A stretch of 64,000 bases of DNA from Escallonia rubra (taxonomy: Eukaryota > Streptophyta > Magnoliopsida > Escalloniales > Escalloniaceae), in NCBI GenBank assembly GCA_033065855.1, contig JAVXUO010001910.1:124001-188000 (forward strand). Direction: 5' to 3'. The notes beneath the pieces were generated by a model. The model worked only from the letters and a program-made list of their open reading frames with translations. It made no database searches and had not been told where the DNA came from. Made by a program: the position numbers and the translations under genes. Of this stretch, positions 10,863-23,652 are shown in pieces. The number at the start of each line of letters is the position of its first letter. Positions within the stretch are counted from its first letter, which is position 1.

Positions 10863-13725
10863 AAAATAGAATTAAGGAGAAGATAAGGAAGGACAGAAAC
10901 ATAGCAAGGAAGAAGAACCCAAAACAAAAAAAAACAGAGAGATGAAGAACACGAGCTCGGCAGAAAATCGGAGAAAGAGAGGGATTGGGATGATTTTTCC
11001 GAAGGGTAAATCCTTCACCCCTTATGATGCGTTAAATTCAGTAGGTTTGTGTGGGTTTACTGTGTGCGTCAGTGTGTGTTGTGTGGATATGTTTATGGGT
11101 GATGGGTATATATATATGTGAAAACTATATGCGTTTAGGTATGGAATTTAGGTGCTAGAAGAATGATAAAGTGTTTTGGTGGGTTTCATGTGGGTGCATG
11201 CAAGTTGGAGGTGAGTATCAAGGCATTGGCAGAGGAGGTGAAGTGAGACGATGTGCGCATGTGTGTGTTCATGGCTGCGGCAGTGGGTTTGTGTGTACAA
11301 CTTTAATGTTTAATTTGCGTTGATGTGAATATAAGTAAGGGGGGGTGTTTCTAGTGTGTTAATGATAATTGATGGGTGTATATGTGAGTTTGGAGGAACC
11401 ATGAGCTTCGGCAATGGCAGTGTGTGCCTTGATCGGAAGAAACTTGTAAAGGTCGCTAAAAGTAAAAGATTAATTAGGCAGTTTTTCACGAATTTTCATA
11501 AATAGTTAGGACAAAAATTAGGCAAAGTCCAAAACTGTAACTGACAATATTTTTATGAGATGTACGCTCTGGAATTTTTCGAGAACTTTTGGTGTCTGTG
11601 AAGGACGCTAAATTATGGTAGCAATTAAACCAAAATTTTAAATTAATTAACCTAGTAAACCAAGTTATTTTAATCTGAAATTTTTATGGAAACTCTATTT
11701 TACTTATTTGATTAATTATCTAGAATTTCGTGCCATTCCGAGACCGATAGGTATTTTTCATGAAACTGGCCTTTTAGCGCTCGGTCAGGACACCGATTCG
11801 GGATTTTTGGGCAAAATTTTTATAAAATATGTTTTAGTCCATAAATGATATCAGGATGCTTAAAATAGCATTTTAAGATTTTTTTGGAATTTTCCTGGTG
11901 TCAGAAACCCCCCAGGAGGTATTTTGGTAATTTACCATCCCAAAGGGGTATTTTGGTAATTTTACATATAAGAGGTATTTTGAGGTGAATTCACATACAG
12001 TAAGATTTTTTTGAGTGATTTTACTTGCGGGAAGGCTGTTTTGTGATTCAAGTATGAGAAGGGGTGTTTTCGGTAATTTGCCACCCCGAGGGGGGTATTT
12101 TGGTAATTTGACCTAAGAAATGTATTTTTGTGTAAATTGACATACAATAGGGTTATTTGGGTGATTCTACTAACGGGAAGGCCGTTTGGGTGATTTAAGC
12201 CCGAGAGGGGCATTTTAGTAATTTTACACCCAGGGGTGTTTCGATAATTTTACATACTCGGTGAAGGGGTTCATTTCGGGAGTATGTGAGTCCGTATTAA
12301 GTTATAATATTGTACTTTAGACTGTATTCTAATGATTCAATTATTTCGTTTAGGTTAAAGCTAAAGACTTCTAGTTAGCTAATTTAGTTGCGGATCCAGG
12401 TAAGGGATTCTATCTGAACCCTGAGTAAGGACTTTGTTCCGAGCTCTTATGTTGATAACTCGTACTCGTAAGTACTCATTTGATCTACTTATGGCTAATG
12501 CCAAACTCTGAACTGTGTAATGATATCAGTATGTTATTGCCCAGACAACCCCAAATATTGAACCTGAATCGATTATTTGAAAATCTTGTGATGCTCGCTT
12601 GTACTGCAGGCTGAGCAAATTTGATAATTGTTCGTATCTGTTCTTACGAATTGGTATGCCTAAGTTTGATAATCATTCGTAATCGTTTTGCTGTTTATTT
12701 GTGATTTTCTTCTGAAATTTTGACTGATGACTTATTCGGTATGTTACGCTTATTAAAATCCGATCTGATTCTGGTGAATTGAGCTTATGATAATGCTCAT
12801 TGATATTGTTGATTTTTCTGTGTTGATCTGGGTTTTCGTTTTGTGGGAGGGCGTAATTAGGCTGGTCTGAATCCTGCAGGAAACGCAGGCTAGTACCCAA
12901 GTGGACTAGTAATTATTCTGGTACATCATGCATGTGTACACTATGTTAGCTTGCCGGAATGGCATTGCAATCGCCCAGGATCAACATTGATTTTTTATTT
13001 TATCTGCTCTGTATATTTCCGTAACTATTACAGGAATGACTGCTCTGTATATTGCAGTGGTTATTACAGAAATGACTGAAAAGTATTCTCTAAAATAATT
13101 TGTGCTCGTGTTGAAATCTTTTTGAGAAATTTTCAGTGTATTTTGGAAAGAACTATCTCAGATGATATGTGTACGTTTTGAAATCCTTTGGAAAACCATC
13201 ATCGTATCTTAGAATTTATGACTTTGAAAATGATCTTTTGTTGATTGTTTTGGGACCCGTTGTGATTGTATTTGGCGATTTTGTTATCTTATTTTTGATA
13301 AATTTTGATCCTATTTGGAAATCATTGAGTTTTGACTGTTTGAATTATTCTTGAAATCTTCGTCAGTTGGATTCTTGGAATCGTCTTGTGATTCTTCTGT
13401 TGGTCCTTGTACGACCTTACTGAGCTCTTAAAAGCTCACTCTTCGTTTGACTCCCTTCTTCGATGAGCCATCACCACGGTATAGTAAGACCCTTGCGTGG
13501 GTCGGTACTGTTATTTGATCTTAGAAAATTTGATTACGAAGAACCTAAGCTGTAATAGTTTAAGCTAAGCAATGTGATCCAGTGTTTTGAGAAATCTGAG
13601 TTGATGCTAAATTAGATGATTTGGAATATGTGTTAGTGAACAGGTCTGACAGGTTTGATGTGATCTGGTAAGTTAACGACCCGAGAGTTCGGAGTGACGG
13701 AGCTCCAGATTTCTGGGGCGTTACA

Positions 13726-16544
13726 GTGTACATGATGACTAATGTGTCTGTATGTGTGATGGTGGTCGTAGGTCTGCGGCCAGTGCGATTGGTGGCTGCC
13801 AGCTACCGGCACAACTCTGTGTGTGCATGTGTATGTGTGTGCGCTGATGTGTATGTGATTGCATGTGTGTCGCTTTGTGTGTGTGTGTGTATGCATGCGC
13901 ACGAGCGTGCTGGGGTGGGGTGGGGTGGAGTGGGAGAAGAATGAATAGGGGATGGGGGGTGGTGGTGGCGTGGGTGAGAGCCAATGGCTAATCGGCTAAT
14001 GGCTACTGAGAGTTATTTATGTTAAGCTAGAAACACAGAGTGGAGTGGGACTATGAAATGTTTTATGCAGCGAGAATTCCCCAGGGAAAAACATTAGTCG
14101 TGCCTGATCTTTCACCGAAAAACCCAGTAATAATGCTGAAAAGTCATATGCTTCAGGCCGACAGGTTGGTTAAATTTCACTTTGAACTGCAAGTATTGCT
14201 ACCAACTGGTCCAACACCTAAAAGATGATTTGTTGAAGCAAGTCTAAAACAGGGCTACAAGGAAATGTAAAGACTACCTTCGTGGAAGTTCCTTTTCTCC
14301 GCAAGCTGGAACTCGGCACAAATTGGTTTCCCGACAAAGCTTACGCACATGGCGAAAGTGATATTAAGCAAATAAAAACGACATTGCAAATATGCTGATC
14401 AAATGATGTCCGGGCAAACACGATGAGCAGGTGACATTCTAAGAAATTTTTTAACAGATGACACAAAATAGGTATTTTAAATAATTAAGTACTTATGATA
14501 ACATGTTTGATTTTCACAAATTAAAAATTGATGTGTGTGGGTTTGTGCGCGCGTGTGTGCAAGTATGTAAATCATAGGTGTAGAATGACTATTGTTTTAT
14601 ACTTAATTGTAGAGTACACACGTTTTTTATGCATATATCATATTTTGCAAGGTTATGTCTTATGCTCCAGAAAAAACAATTAGAAGTAATTAAAAGGAAA
14701 TAAGGGCAGCATGTTTATACATGCAAGAATGTTTATGCTTACTTATTTGAAAGTGTTTCTGATATGTAAATTTAAATAGAAGCCTTTTATTTTCATAATG
14801 TTATTTCATCTATTCTTTTGACTAATATGAAATGTCGCATAAAAACTTATGTTAAGAGTGTAACAACAAATGAGTCCCACATGCATCCCGTGTGCGCAAC
14901 AGCTCGTTCAGAATAAAACCACCACCATCATCACCATATAACTACAATTCAAACTGAAACCACCATCACCACAACAATGCAAATGAAATTCAAACCCAAT
15001 GAGACATTACTAAAACCATCACACCTCAAAATATCGTGTCGTGGGCAATAAAACACAAAAGCTAAGTTCGAGAAAACCTTAATAAAAGACAAATTCAGAA
15101 TTTCAAACAAAAAGATACCTTAAGATAACGAATTAACAAATTTCTCACGATGAGTATGAGCAGGCCGGTTAGGGAATGTGATGAGACAGAAAATGAGGAG
15201 TGTGGTGGACAAAAGATGAGGGGAGATGGTTAGTCTTGACGATATGTTGTTGTGCTGGAGTTGGAATGGGGTCAGGTGATGGTGGTGAAACGGTGACATG
15301 GATGGTGAATATATGATGGTGATGCGAAAGGGCATAGTGGTGGTTACTTAGTGAGGGGTGGCGAGATTTGGTGGTCTGAGTGGTGACGGAAGCTGCTTGT
15401 AGTGGTGGTGGTGGTGGTGGTTATTGTTATTGGTGACGACGGTGACAGGGAAGAGGAGAAGGCAAGCGAAGAGAGAGATGGGACAGGAAAAAAAGTGTGA
15501 AACATTAAATTAGTTGTTGGATTTATTGTATCTATTCTAATTGTTTGACCTAAATGCCCTGCAAAAAGATTCACGTGGAAATTTTTAATGTCCATCCATC
15601 ATAGAAATTTTAACACGAAGTTAATTTTTGACTTGATTGCTATGAGCTCAAAATGTGAACCGGTTAAAGTGCTACTTTTGAAACTCGAGGGTTTTATTTG
15701 CCAAAACGAGTAAATTTTGGGTTGAATGTCATTTAATCTAAATTTTATAAGTTACAAAGTTTTTAAGAAAACTTTCTATTTCTAAGAAAGAGTATTTTCC
15801 TCTTTTCCCCTTTGGTTAGATGTCATAATCCACTTAGTCTCTTTTCTTATTTCAATGTCTACTTGGTCGGTCAACCAAAATTTTGTAAATTTTTTAACCT
15901 TCCGTACATTTTAAGTGTTAACACGATAAGTTATAGGCGTTGCACATGACTTGCTTTAAACACTAAGAAAGGATACACAATAAAGTAGATAGCCAAATAA
16001 CAATACCCGCACCCGTAGGCTATAGAACAGCAACATCGTTAAGACAAACATTACCATCACCACAAGCGTCATCATCCTACAAAACCATCGTATCTTCCTA
16101 AGTCGCACACCATGTATTGTCACTTGAGGATCTTTAATTCTCTGTTTCTCATGGATCGCACCTCAAACCACCATTAATTGTTGCCTCCTCATGACTTTCA
16201 TAAAGGCGCCACAATCTTAAAAAAGTCAGCATTGTTAACCTTCACATCCCAGTTAATTATGCCACAACACCACTGCATATCGTATCTTTGAGTGCTATGC
16301 TTATGACCATGGTCATCCATTTCTCCAATTGTTACCCATCACCGTCGCACCGAGATCAATTTTTCTCGCCTCCCATTCTCTAAATCGCAGCACCTTGAAC
16401 TTCTTTAAAAACACAATTGAATATGAACGGTTTTGAAAAAAGAAAACAAAGCTTGAACATAAAGGGGTTCTCGAAGGTGGTTTGTTTGGCTGCATCAATA
16501 GCAATGGTTTTATTATTACCGGTTTCTTTAGTATTTTAAAATTA
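13726..16544. other. Unclassified DNA in duplication copy 1
   Basis: No intact gene is recognised. It holds TG microsatellites (13815-13895), a GGGGT run near 13913-13930, an AT-rich middle, CCA/CAC repeats near 14925-14985, and a GGT-rich patch at 15270-15425. On the minus strand at 15344-15595 the patch gives a serine/threonine-rich frame with a poly-Thr run from the repeat. It is the right flank of LTR A and the insertion target of MULE-b. The same DNA recurs at 19139-21964. Confidence 0.5.
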
Positions 16545-16966
16545 GGGCTAATTACACCTATGTCCCTGAGGTTAGGGGGTAATTACAGTCAAGGACAATA
16601 GTTTCGACAAATTACACTTGTGTCCATTGACCAAACGGAACCCTAAAAATTCTAATGATTTTAATGAAAAGACTGTATTGCCCCTAAGTTGGAACCTTAT
16701 TTCTTTTCCAAGGCCATTACTTCAATTTTTTTTAAAGAAAGACTTTACTAATTAACCCTAAATTGGAATCGTGGAATCAACCTCACCCCACGCCGCCGGC
16801 AGAATTGCCGCTGACTTGGTATCCATAGAACTAGATGGAAGCCGAACCTCAATGTTCATCTAGGACTCCGCAATCGACGAGTACACCATAGCGCAACCTG
16901 CCGAACATGGTCATCGAGCACCTCCGGCATTGCAGCATCCTCTTCGATGCCTGCCGCTCCCCTCCT

Positions 16967-17020
16967 CTCCTCCGGCAGCGGCGGCCACTCCCCACACTCG
17001 TCGCACCAGACCCACTGGAG
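16967..17020 (-). pseudogene. Possible CW-type zinc-finger fragment captured by MULE-b
   Basis: On the minus strand the frame reads [18 protein letters not shown], followed further on by ALWC. The spacing W-x2-C-D-x2-C-x2-W...LP resembles the CW zinc finger of plant chromatin proteins, which binds methylated histone H3 tails. Only the first half is clear and flanking residues do not match a known protein, so this is tentative. It lies next to, and opposite in strand to, the Rab fragment, as expected for a MULE that collected pieces of different genes. A second copy is at 22387-22440. Confidence 0.4.
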
Positions 17021-17038
17021 GCAGAACATGATACGTCG

Positions 17039-17180
17039 AACCTGTTGTCTCGGTACTCCCAGGACGAGTTTAACCCGCACTCCAAGGCCATCATCGGCGT
17101 GGAGTTCCAGACCCAGAGCATGAAGATCGGTGGCAAGGACGTCAAGGCCCAGATTTGGGACACCGCCGGCTAGGAGCGCT
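17039..17180 (+). pseudogene. Rab GTPase (RabA/Rab11-like) gene fragment, split by CACTA-2
   Basis: The translation starts [11 protein letters not shown], contains [18 protein letters not shown] and ends KAQIWDTAG then a stop and ER. This is the stretch of a plant RabA-type small GTPase from just after the P-loop to switch II, including the effector region (IGVEF) and the G3 motif (WDTAG). Rabs direct vesicle traffic. The codon for the catalytic Gln after WDTAG is TAG here, so the fragment is broken. CACTA-2 interrupts it after 17180; the reading resumes at 26013 with FRAV, as in Rab proteins. P-loop, G4, G5 and the lipidated tail are absent. A second copy is at 22459-22600. Confidence 0.85.
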
Positions 17181-17462
17181 CACTACAACAAAAATGAGTT
17201 GTAAGGACGCCTCCTAGCGTCCTTACAAGTATGATATAAGGACGCTTTTGACGTTAAGACATTTTGGACAGCGTCCTAATGCCGCCTCATTAGAGGCCGT
17301 CACAATAAGTTATTACAACGCCCACAAGCGCCTCAATAAGGCCTCAATAAGGGTGAGGCCTAACAAGGCGCAAATAAGCGTCCTATAAACCGAACCACAT
17401 CAAACCCTATTGGGACATTTTTTAGCGTTGTTTTAGATCTTTTAGGACGTTTCTTAGCGTCC

Positions 17463-18230
17463 CAAGATAAATCCTTTTTTGAAAAAAAAATTATATAATT
17501 ATTTTCTGATACCACTTTCAATATTCAACAAATGAACTAACAGTAAATCATTTCAAAATACATAAACTTATAACCATAATATCCACAAAATTATGTTATT
17601 TCGCTTGTAAAAAGCACAACTCATAAAACATCTTGTTCGTACGACTCCTAATATGTAAGATTGACAAGTTATAAGCGATAGAATACAAGGTTTCTTGTCT
17701 ATCATATAGACAAGTGAGCAAATTCAAATATCTATTTGGACAAGACAACATTGTTCCAAACATATACTGAACAGCGCTATGATATCTATGAATGAAGATT
17801 ACTCCAAATCCCGCAAAGCATCGTCGCGGACTGCAAAATCTCTGCTCAACTTTCAATCGGCATTTACACAACTGTCGAACAATTGAGTTCCACCAACTCA
17901 AACTACAAGTAAAATGCAAAATTAGACAAATTGACAAATAGCCATATCATAGTGGATACGATTCCAACTCATAAAGTAGAAATTGATATTAGGACCCATA
18001 TGACATGCATTACCTTACCATTTGCCATTGGAAGGCTATTGGCAGCTTAATTACAGCACTGCCAGTTTTATATATTCCAGCTAAACATTAATGAATGGAC
18101 TAAAGACAATAGCATACATGTACAATAGCAGGAGACATCACGCGAAACCTTAACCAAATGTGCTAACTGATTGATTTACGTTCATATTCTCTAAAAGATG
18201 CACAAAAATGCCTTTAAGTGGATCACATTA
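17463..18230. other. CACTA-2 interior in duplication copy 1, nothing recognised
   Basis: AT-rich sequence with a 113-residue minus-strand frame (17596-17937) that I do not recognise and that shows no conserved motif. The same sequence recurs at 22883-23650. Confidence 0.4.
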
Positions 18231-19138
18231 GTGTGTGTTGATCTGGGTTTCCGTTTTGTGGGAGGGCGTAATTAGGCTGGTCTGAATCCTGCAGGAAACG
18301 CAGGCTAGTACCCAAGTGGACTAGTAATTATTCTGGTACATCATGCATGTGTACACTATGTTAGCTTGCCGGAATGGCATTGCAATCGCCCAGGATCAAC
18401 ATTGATTTTTTATTTTATCTGCTCTGTATATTTCCGTAACTATTACAGGAATGACTGCTCTGTATATTGCAGTGGTTATTACAGAAATGACTGAAAAGTA
18501 TTCTCTAAAATAATTTGTGCTCGTGTTGAAATCTTTTTGAGAAATTTTCAGTGTATTTTGGAAAGAACTATCTCAGATGATATGTGTACGTTTTGAAATC
18601 CTTTGGAAAACCATCATCGTATCTTAGAATTTATGACTTTGAAAATGATCTTTTGTTGATTGTTTTGGGACCCGTTGTGATTGTATTTGGCGATTTTGTT
18701 ATCTTATTTTTGATAAATTTTGATCCTATTTGGAAATCATTGAGTTTTGACTGTTTGAATTATTCTTGAAATCTTCGTCAGTTGGATTCTTGGAATCGTC
18801 TTGTGATTCTTCTGTTGGTCCTTGTACGACCTTACTGAGCTCTTAAAAGCTCACTCTTCGTTTGACTCCCTTCTTCGATGAGCCATCACCACGGTATAGT
18901 AAGACCCTTGCGTGGGTCGGTACTGTTATTTGATCTTAGAAAATTTGATTACGAAGAACCTAAGCTGTAATAGTTTAAGCTAAGCAATGTGATCCAGTGT
19001 TTTGAGAAATCTGAGTTGATGCTAAATTAGATGATTTGGAATATGTGTTAGTGAACAGGTCTGACAGGTTTGATGTGATCTGGTAAGTTAACGACCCGAG
19101 AGTTCGGAGTGACGGAGCTCCAGATTTCTGGGGCGTTA

Positions 19139-21964
19139 CAGTGTACATGATGACTAATGTGTCTGTATGTGTGATGGTGGTCGTAGGTCTGCGGCCAGTG
19201 CGATTGGTGGCTGCCAGCTACCGGCACAACTCTGTGTGTGCATGTGTATGTGTGTGCGCTGATGTGTATGTGATTGCATGTGTGTCGCTTTGTGTGTGTG
19301 TGTGTATGCACGCACACGCGCGTGCTGGGGTGGGGTGGGGTGGGGTGGGGAGGGAGAAGAATGAATAGGGGATGGGGGGTGGTGGTGGCGTGGGTGAGAG
19401 CCAATGGCTAATCGGCTAATGGCTACTGAGAGTTATTTATGTTAAGCTAGAAACACAGAGTGGAGTGGGACTATGAAATGTTTTATGCAGCGAGAATTCC
19501 CCAGGGAAAAACATTAGTCGTGCCTGATCTTTCACCGAAAAACCCAGTAATAATGCTGAAAAGTCATATGCTTCAGGCCGACAGGTTGGTTAAATTTCAC
19601 TTTGAACTGCAAGTATTGCTACCAACTGGTCCAACACCTAAAAGATGATTTGTTGAAGCAAGTCTAAAACAGGGCTACAAGGAAATGTAAAGACTACCTT
19701 CGTGGAAGTTCCTTTTCTCCGCAAGCTGGAACTCGGCACAAATTGGTTTCCCGACAAAGCTTACGCACATGGCGAAAGTGATATTAAGCAAATAAAAACG
19801 ACATTGCAAATATGCTGATCAAATGATGTCCGGGCAAACACGATGAGCAGGTGACATTCTAAGAAATTTTTTAACAGATGACACAAAATAGGTATTTTAA
19901 ATAATTAAGTACTTATGATAACATGTTTGATTTTCACAAATTAAAAATTGATGTGTGTGGGTTTGTGCGCGCGTGTGTGCAAGTATGTAAATCATAGGTG
20001 TAGAATGACTATTGTTTTATACTTAATTGTAGAGTACACACGTTTTTTATGCATATATCATATTTTGCAAGGTTATGTCTTATGCTCCAGAAAAAACAAT
20101 TAGAAGTAATTAAAAGGAAATAAGGGCAGCATGTTTATACATGCAAGAATGTTTATGCTTACTTATTTGAAAGTGTTTCTGATATGTAAATTTAAATAGA
20201 AGCCTTTTATTTTCATAATGTTATTTCATCTATTCTTTTGACTAATATGAAATGTCGCATAAAAACTTATGTTAAGAGTGTAACAACAAATGAGTCCCAC
20301 ATGCATCCCGTGTGCGCAACAGCTCGTTCAGAATAAAACCACCACCATCATCACCATATAACTACAATTCAAACTGAAACCACCATCACCACAACAATGC
20401 AAATGAAATTCAAACCCAATGAGACATTACTAAAACCATCACACCTCAAAATATCGTGTCGTGGGCAATAAAACACAAAAGCTAAGTTCGAGAAAACCTT
20501 AATAAAAGACAAATTCAGAATTTCAAACAAAAAGATACCTTAAGATAACGAATTAACAAATTTCTCACGATGAGTATGAGCAGGCCGGTTAGGGAATGTG
20601 ATGAGACAGAAAATGAGGAGTGTGGTGGACAAAAGATGAGGGGAGATGGTTAGTCTTGACGATATGTTGTTGTGCTGGAGTTGGAATGGGGTCAGGTGAT
20701 GGTGGTGAAACGGTGACATGGATGGTGAATATATGATGGTGATGCGAAAGGGCATAGTGGTGGTTACTTAGTGAGGGGTGGCGAGATTTGGTGGTCTGAG
20801 TGGTGACGGAAGCTGCTTGTAGTGGTGGTGGTGGTGGTGGTTATTGTTATTGGTGACGACGGTGACAGGGAAGAGGAGAAGGCAAGCGAAGAGAGAGATG
20901 GGACAGGAAAAAAAGTGTGAAACATTAAATTAGTTGTTGGATTTATTGTATCTATTCTAATTGTTTGACCTAAATGCCCTGCAAAAAGATTCACGTGGAA
21001 ATTTTTAATGTCCATCCATCATAGAAATTTTAACACGAAGTTAATTTTTGACTTGATTGCTATGAGCTCAAAATGTGAACCGGTTAAAGTGCTACTTTTG
21101 AAACTCGAGGGTTTTATTTGCCAAAACGAGTAAATTTTGGGTTGAATGTCATTTAATCTAAATTTTATAAGTTACAAAGTTTTTAAGAAAACTTTCTATT
21201 TCTAAGAAAGAGTATTTTCCTCTTTTCCCCTTTGGTTAGATGTCATAATCCACTTAGTCTCTTTTCTTATTTCAATGTCTACTTGGTCGGTCAACCAAAA
21301 TTTTGTAAATTTTTTAACCTTCCGTACATTTTAAGTGTTAACACGATAAGTTATAGGCGTTGCACATGACTTGCTTTAAACACTAAGAAAGGATACACAA
21401 TAAAGTAGATAGCCAAATAACAATACCCGCACCCGTAGGCTATAGAACAGCAACATCGTTAAGACAAACATTACCATCACCACAAGCGTCATCATCCTAC
21501 AAAACCATCGTATCTTCCTAAGTCGCACACCATGTATTGTCACTTGAGGATCTTTAATTCTCTGTTTCTCATGGATCGCACCTCAAACCACCATTAATTG
21601 TTGCCTCCTCATGACTTTCATAAAGGCGCCACAATCTTAAAAAAGTCAGCATTGTTAACCTTCACATCCCAGTTAATTATGCCACAACACCACTGCATAT
21701 CGTATCTTTGAGTGCTATGCTTATGACCATGGTCATCCATTTCTCCAATTGTTACCCATCACCGTCGCACCGAGATCAATTTTTCTCGCCTCCCATTCTC
21801 TAAATCGCAGCACCTTGAACTTCTTTAAAAACACAATTGAATATGAACGGTTTTGAAAAAAGAAAACAAAGCTTGAACATAAAGGGGTTCTCGAAGGTGG
21901 TTTGTTTGGCTGCATCAATAGCAATGGTTTTATTATTACCGGTTTCTTTAGTATTTTAAAATTA
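19139..21964. other. Unclassified DNA in duplication copy 2
   Basis: Copy of 13726-16544, with the same TG, GGGGT and GGT-rich patches. The GGGGT run near 19325-19350 differs in length from copy 1. Confidence 0.6.
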
Positions 21965-22458
21965 GGGCTAATTACACCTATGTCCCTGAGGTTAGGGGGT
22001 AATTACAGTCAAGGACAATAGTTTCGACAAATTACACTTGTGTCCATTGACCAAACGGAACCCTAAAAATTCTAATGATTTTAATGAAAAGACTGTATTG
22101 CCCCTAAGTTGGAACCTTATTTCTTTTCCAAGGCCATTACTTCAATTTTTTTTAAAGAAAGACTTTACTAATTAACCCTAAATTGGAATCGTGGAATCAA
22201 CCTCACCCCACGCCGCCGGCAGAATTGCCGCTGACTTGGTATCCATAGAACTAGATGGAAGCCGAACCTCAATGTTCATCTAGGACTCCGCAATCGACGA
22301 GTACACCATAGCGCAACCTGCCGAACATGGTCATCGAGCACCTCCGGCATTGCAGCATCCTCTTCGATGCCTGCCGCTCCCCTCCTCTCCTCCGGCAGCG
22401 GCGGCCACTCCCCACACTCGTCGCACCAGACCCACTGGAGGCAGAACATGATACGTCG

Positions 22459-22600
22459 AACCTGTTGTCTCGGTACTCCCAGGACGAGTTTAACCCGCAC
22501 TCCAAGGCCATCATCGGCGTGGAGTTCCAGACCCAGAGCATGAAGATCGGTGGCAAGGACGTCAAGGCCCAGATTTGGGACACCGCCGGCTAGGAGCGCT
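22459..22600 (+). pseudogene. Rab GTPase fragment, second copy
   Basis: Identical in translation to the fragment at 17039-17180, including the TAG in place of the catalytic Gln codon and the CACTA-2 left end right after it. It exists only because of the 5.4-kb tandem duplication. Confidence 0.85.
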
Positions 22601-23652
22601 CACTACAACAAAAATGAGTTGTAAGGACGCCTCCTAGCGTCCTTACAAGTATGATATAAGGACGCTTTTGACGTTAAGACATTTTGGACAGCGTCCTAAT
22701 GCCGCTTCATTAGAGGCCGTCACAATAAGTTATTACAACGCCCACAAGCGCCTCAATAAGGCCTCAATAAGGGTGAGGCCTAACAAGGCGCAAATAAGCG
22801 TCCTATAAACCGAACCACATCAAACCCTATTGGGACATTTTTTAGCGTTGTTTTAGATCTTTTAGGACGTTTCTTAGCGTCCCAAGATAAATCCTTTTTT
22901 GAAAAAAAAGTTATATAATTATTTTCTGATACCACTTTCAATATTCAACAAATGAACTAACAGTAAATCATTTCAAAATACATAAACTTATAACCATAAT
23001 ATCCACAAAATTATGTTATTTCGCTTGTAAAAAGCACAACTCATAAAACATCTTGTTCGTACGACTCCTAATATGTAAGATTGACAAGTTATAAGCGATA
23101 GAATACAAGGTTTCTTGTCTATCATATAGACAAGTGAGCAAATTCAAATATCTATTTGGACAAGACAACATTGTTCCAAACATATACTGAACAGCGCTAT
23201 GATATCTATGAATGAAGATTACTCCAAATCCCGCAAAGCATCGTCGCGGACTGCAAAATCTCTGCTCAACTTTCAATCGGCATTTACACAACTGTCGAAC
23301 AATTGAGTTCCACCAACTCAAACTACAAGTAAAATGCAAAATTAGACAAATTGACAAATAGCCATATCATAGTGGATACGATTCCAACTCATAAAGTAGA
23401 AATTGATATTAGGACCCATATGACATGCATTACCTTACCATTTGCCATTGGAAGGCTATTGGCAGCTTAATTACAGCACTGCCAGTTTTATATATTCCAG
23501 CTAAACATTAATGAATGGACTAAAGACAATAGCATACATGTACAATAGCAGGAGACATCACGCGAAACCTTAACCAAATGTGCTAACTGATTGATTTACG
23601 TTCATATTCTCTAAAAGATGCACAAAAATGCCTTTAAGTGGATCACATTAGT

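Larger units (their letters stand above)
9203..13725 (+). mobile_element. LTR A: solo LTR, Ty3-type (TGTAA...TTACA), with nested MULE
   Basis: It starts TGTAATAGCCCGAG and ends GGGGCGTTACA, flanked by GTGTG and GTGTA, a near-perfect 5-bp target duplication. Without the nested MULE it is about 3.4 kb, matching LTR B (about 3.5 kb). The two share motifs in order, including GGTAAGGGATT...GAACC / GGTAAGGATT...GAACC and ACCTTACTG(A/G)GCTCT, an AAAGCTCACTC block, then a terminal TTCGG...GTTACA. No gag or pol is near, so it is a solo LTR. TGTAACACCCC-type LTRs this long are typical of the Tekay/Del chromovirus group (family knowledge; lineage not proven). The + strand is by agreement with LTR B. Confidence 0.7.
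12819..18233 (+). repeat. Tandem duplication, copy 1 (about 5.4 kb)
   Basis: This block is repeated immediately downstream. It begins inside LTR A and ends inside the CACTA-2 element. It covers the last 0.9 kb of LTR A, the GT-rich and unclassified DNA at 13726-16544, the left end of MULE-b, the Rab fragment and the left part of CACTA-2. The junction at about 18231-18240 (ATTAGTGTGTGTTGATC) joins the block's own end to its own start, with TGTG-like microhomology. Confidence 0.93.
18234..23652 (+). repeat. Tandem duplication, copy 2 (about 5.4 kb)
   Basis: Nearly identical to 12819-18233, offset 5415 bp before and 5420 bp after a small length change in a G-rich run near 19330. The few differences seen are a T/C near 12836, base changes in the GT/CG-rich stretch near 13890-13925, C/T near 17286 and A/G near 17490. 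Copy 2 continues past 23652 into unique CACTA-2 sequence, which defines the right breakpoint. Confidence 0.93.

Noticed and set aside
13633-13984. Frames with THTHTKRHTCNHIH-type repeats, also at 19048-19404
   Set aside because: Same cause: CA-repeat translation. Both copies run across the LTR A right border, so they cannot be an old gene.
15344-15595. 83-residue minus-strand frame with poly-Thr, also at 20764-21015
   Set aside because: The Thr run is a GGT microsatellite. No conserved motif and no gene context.
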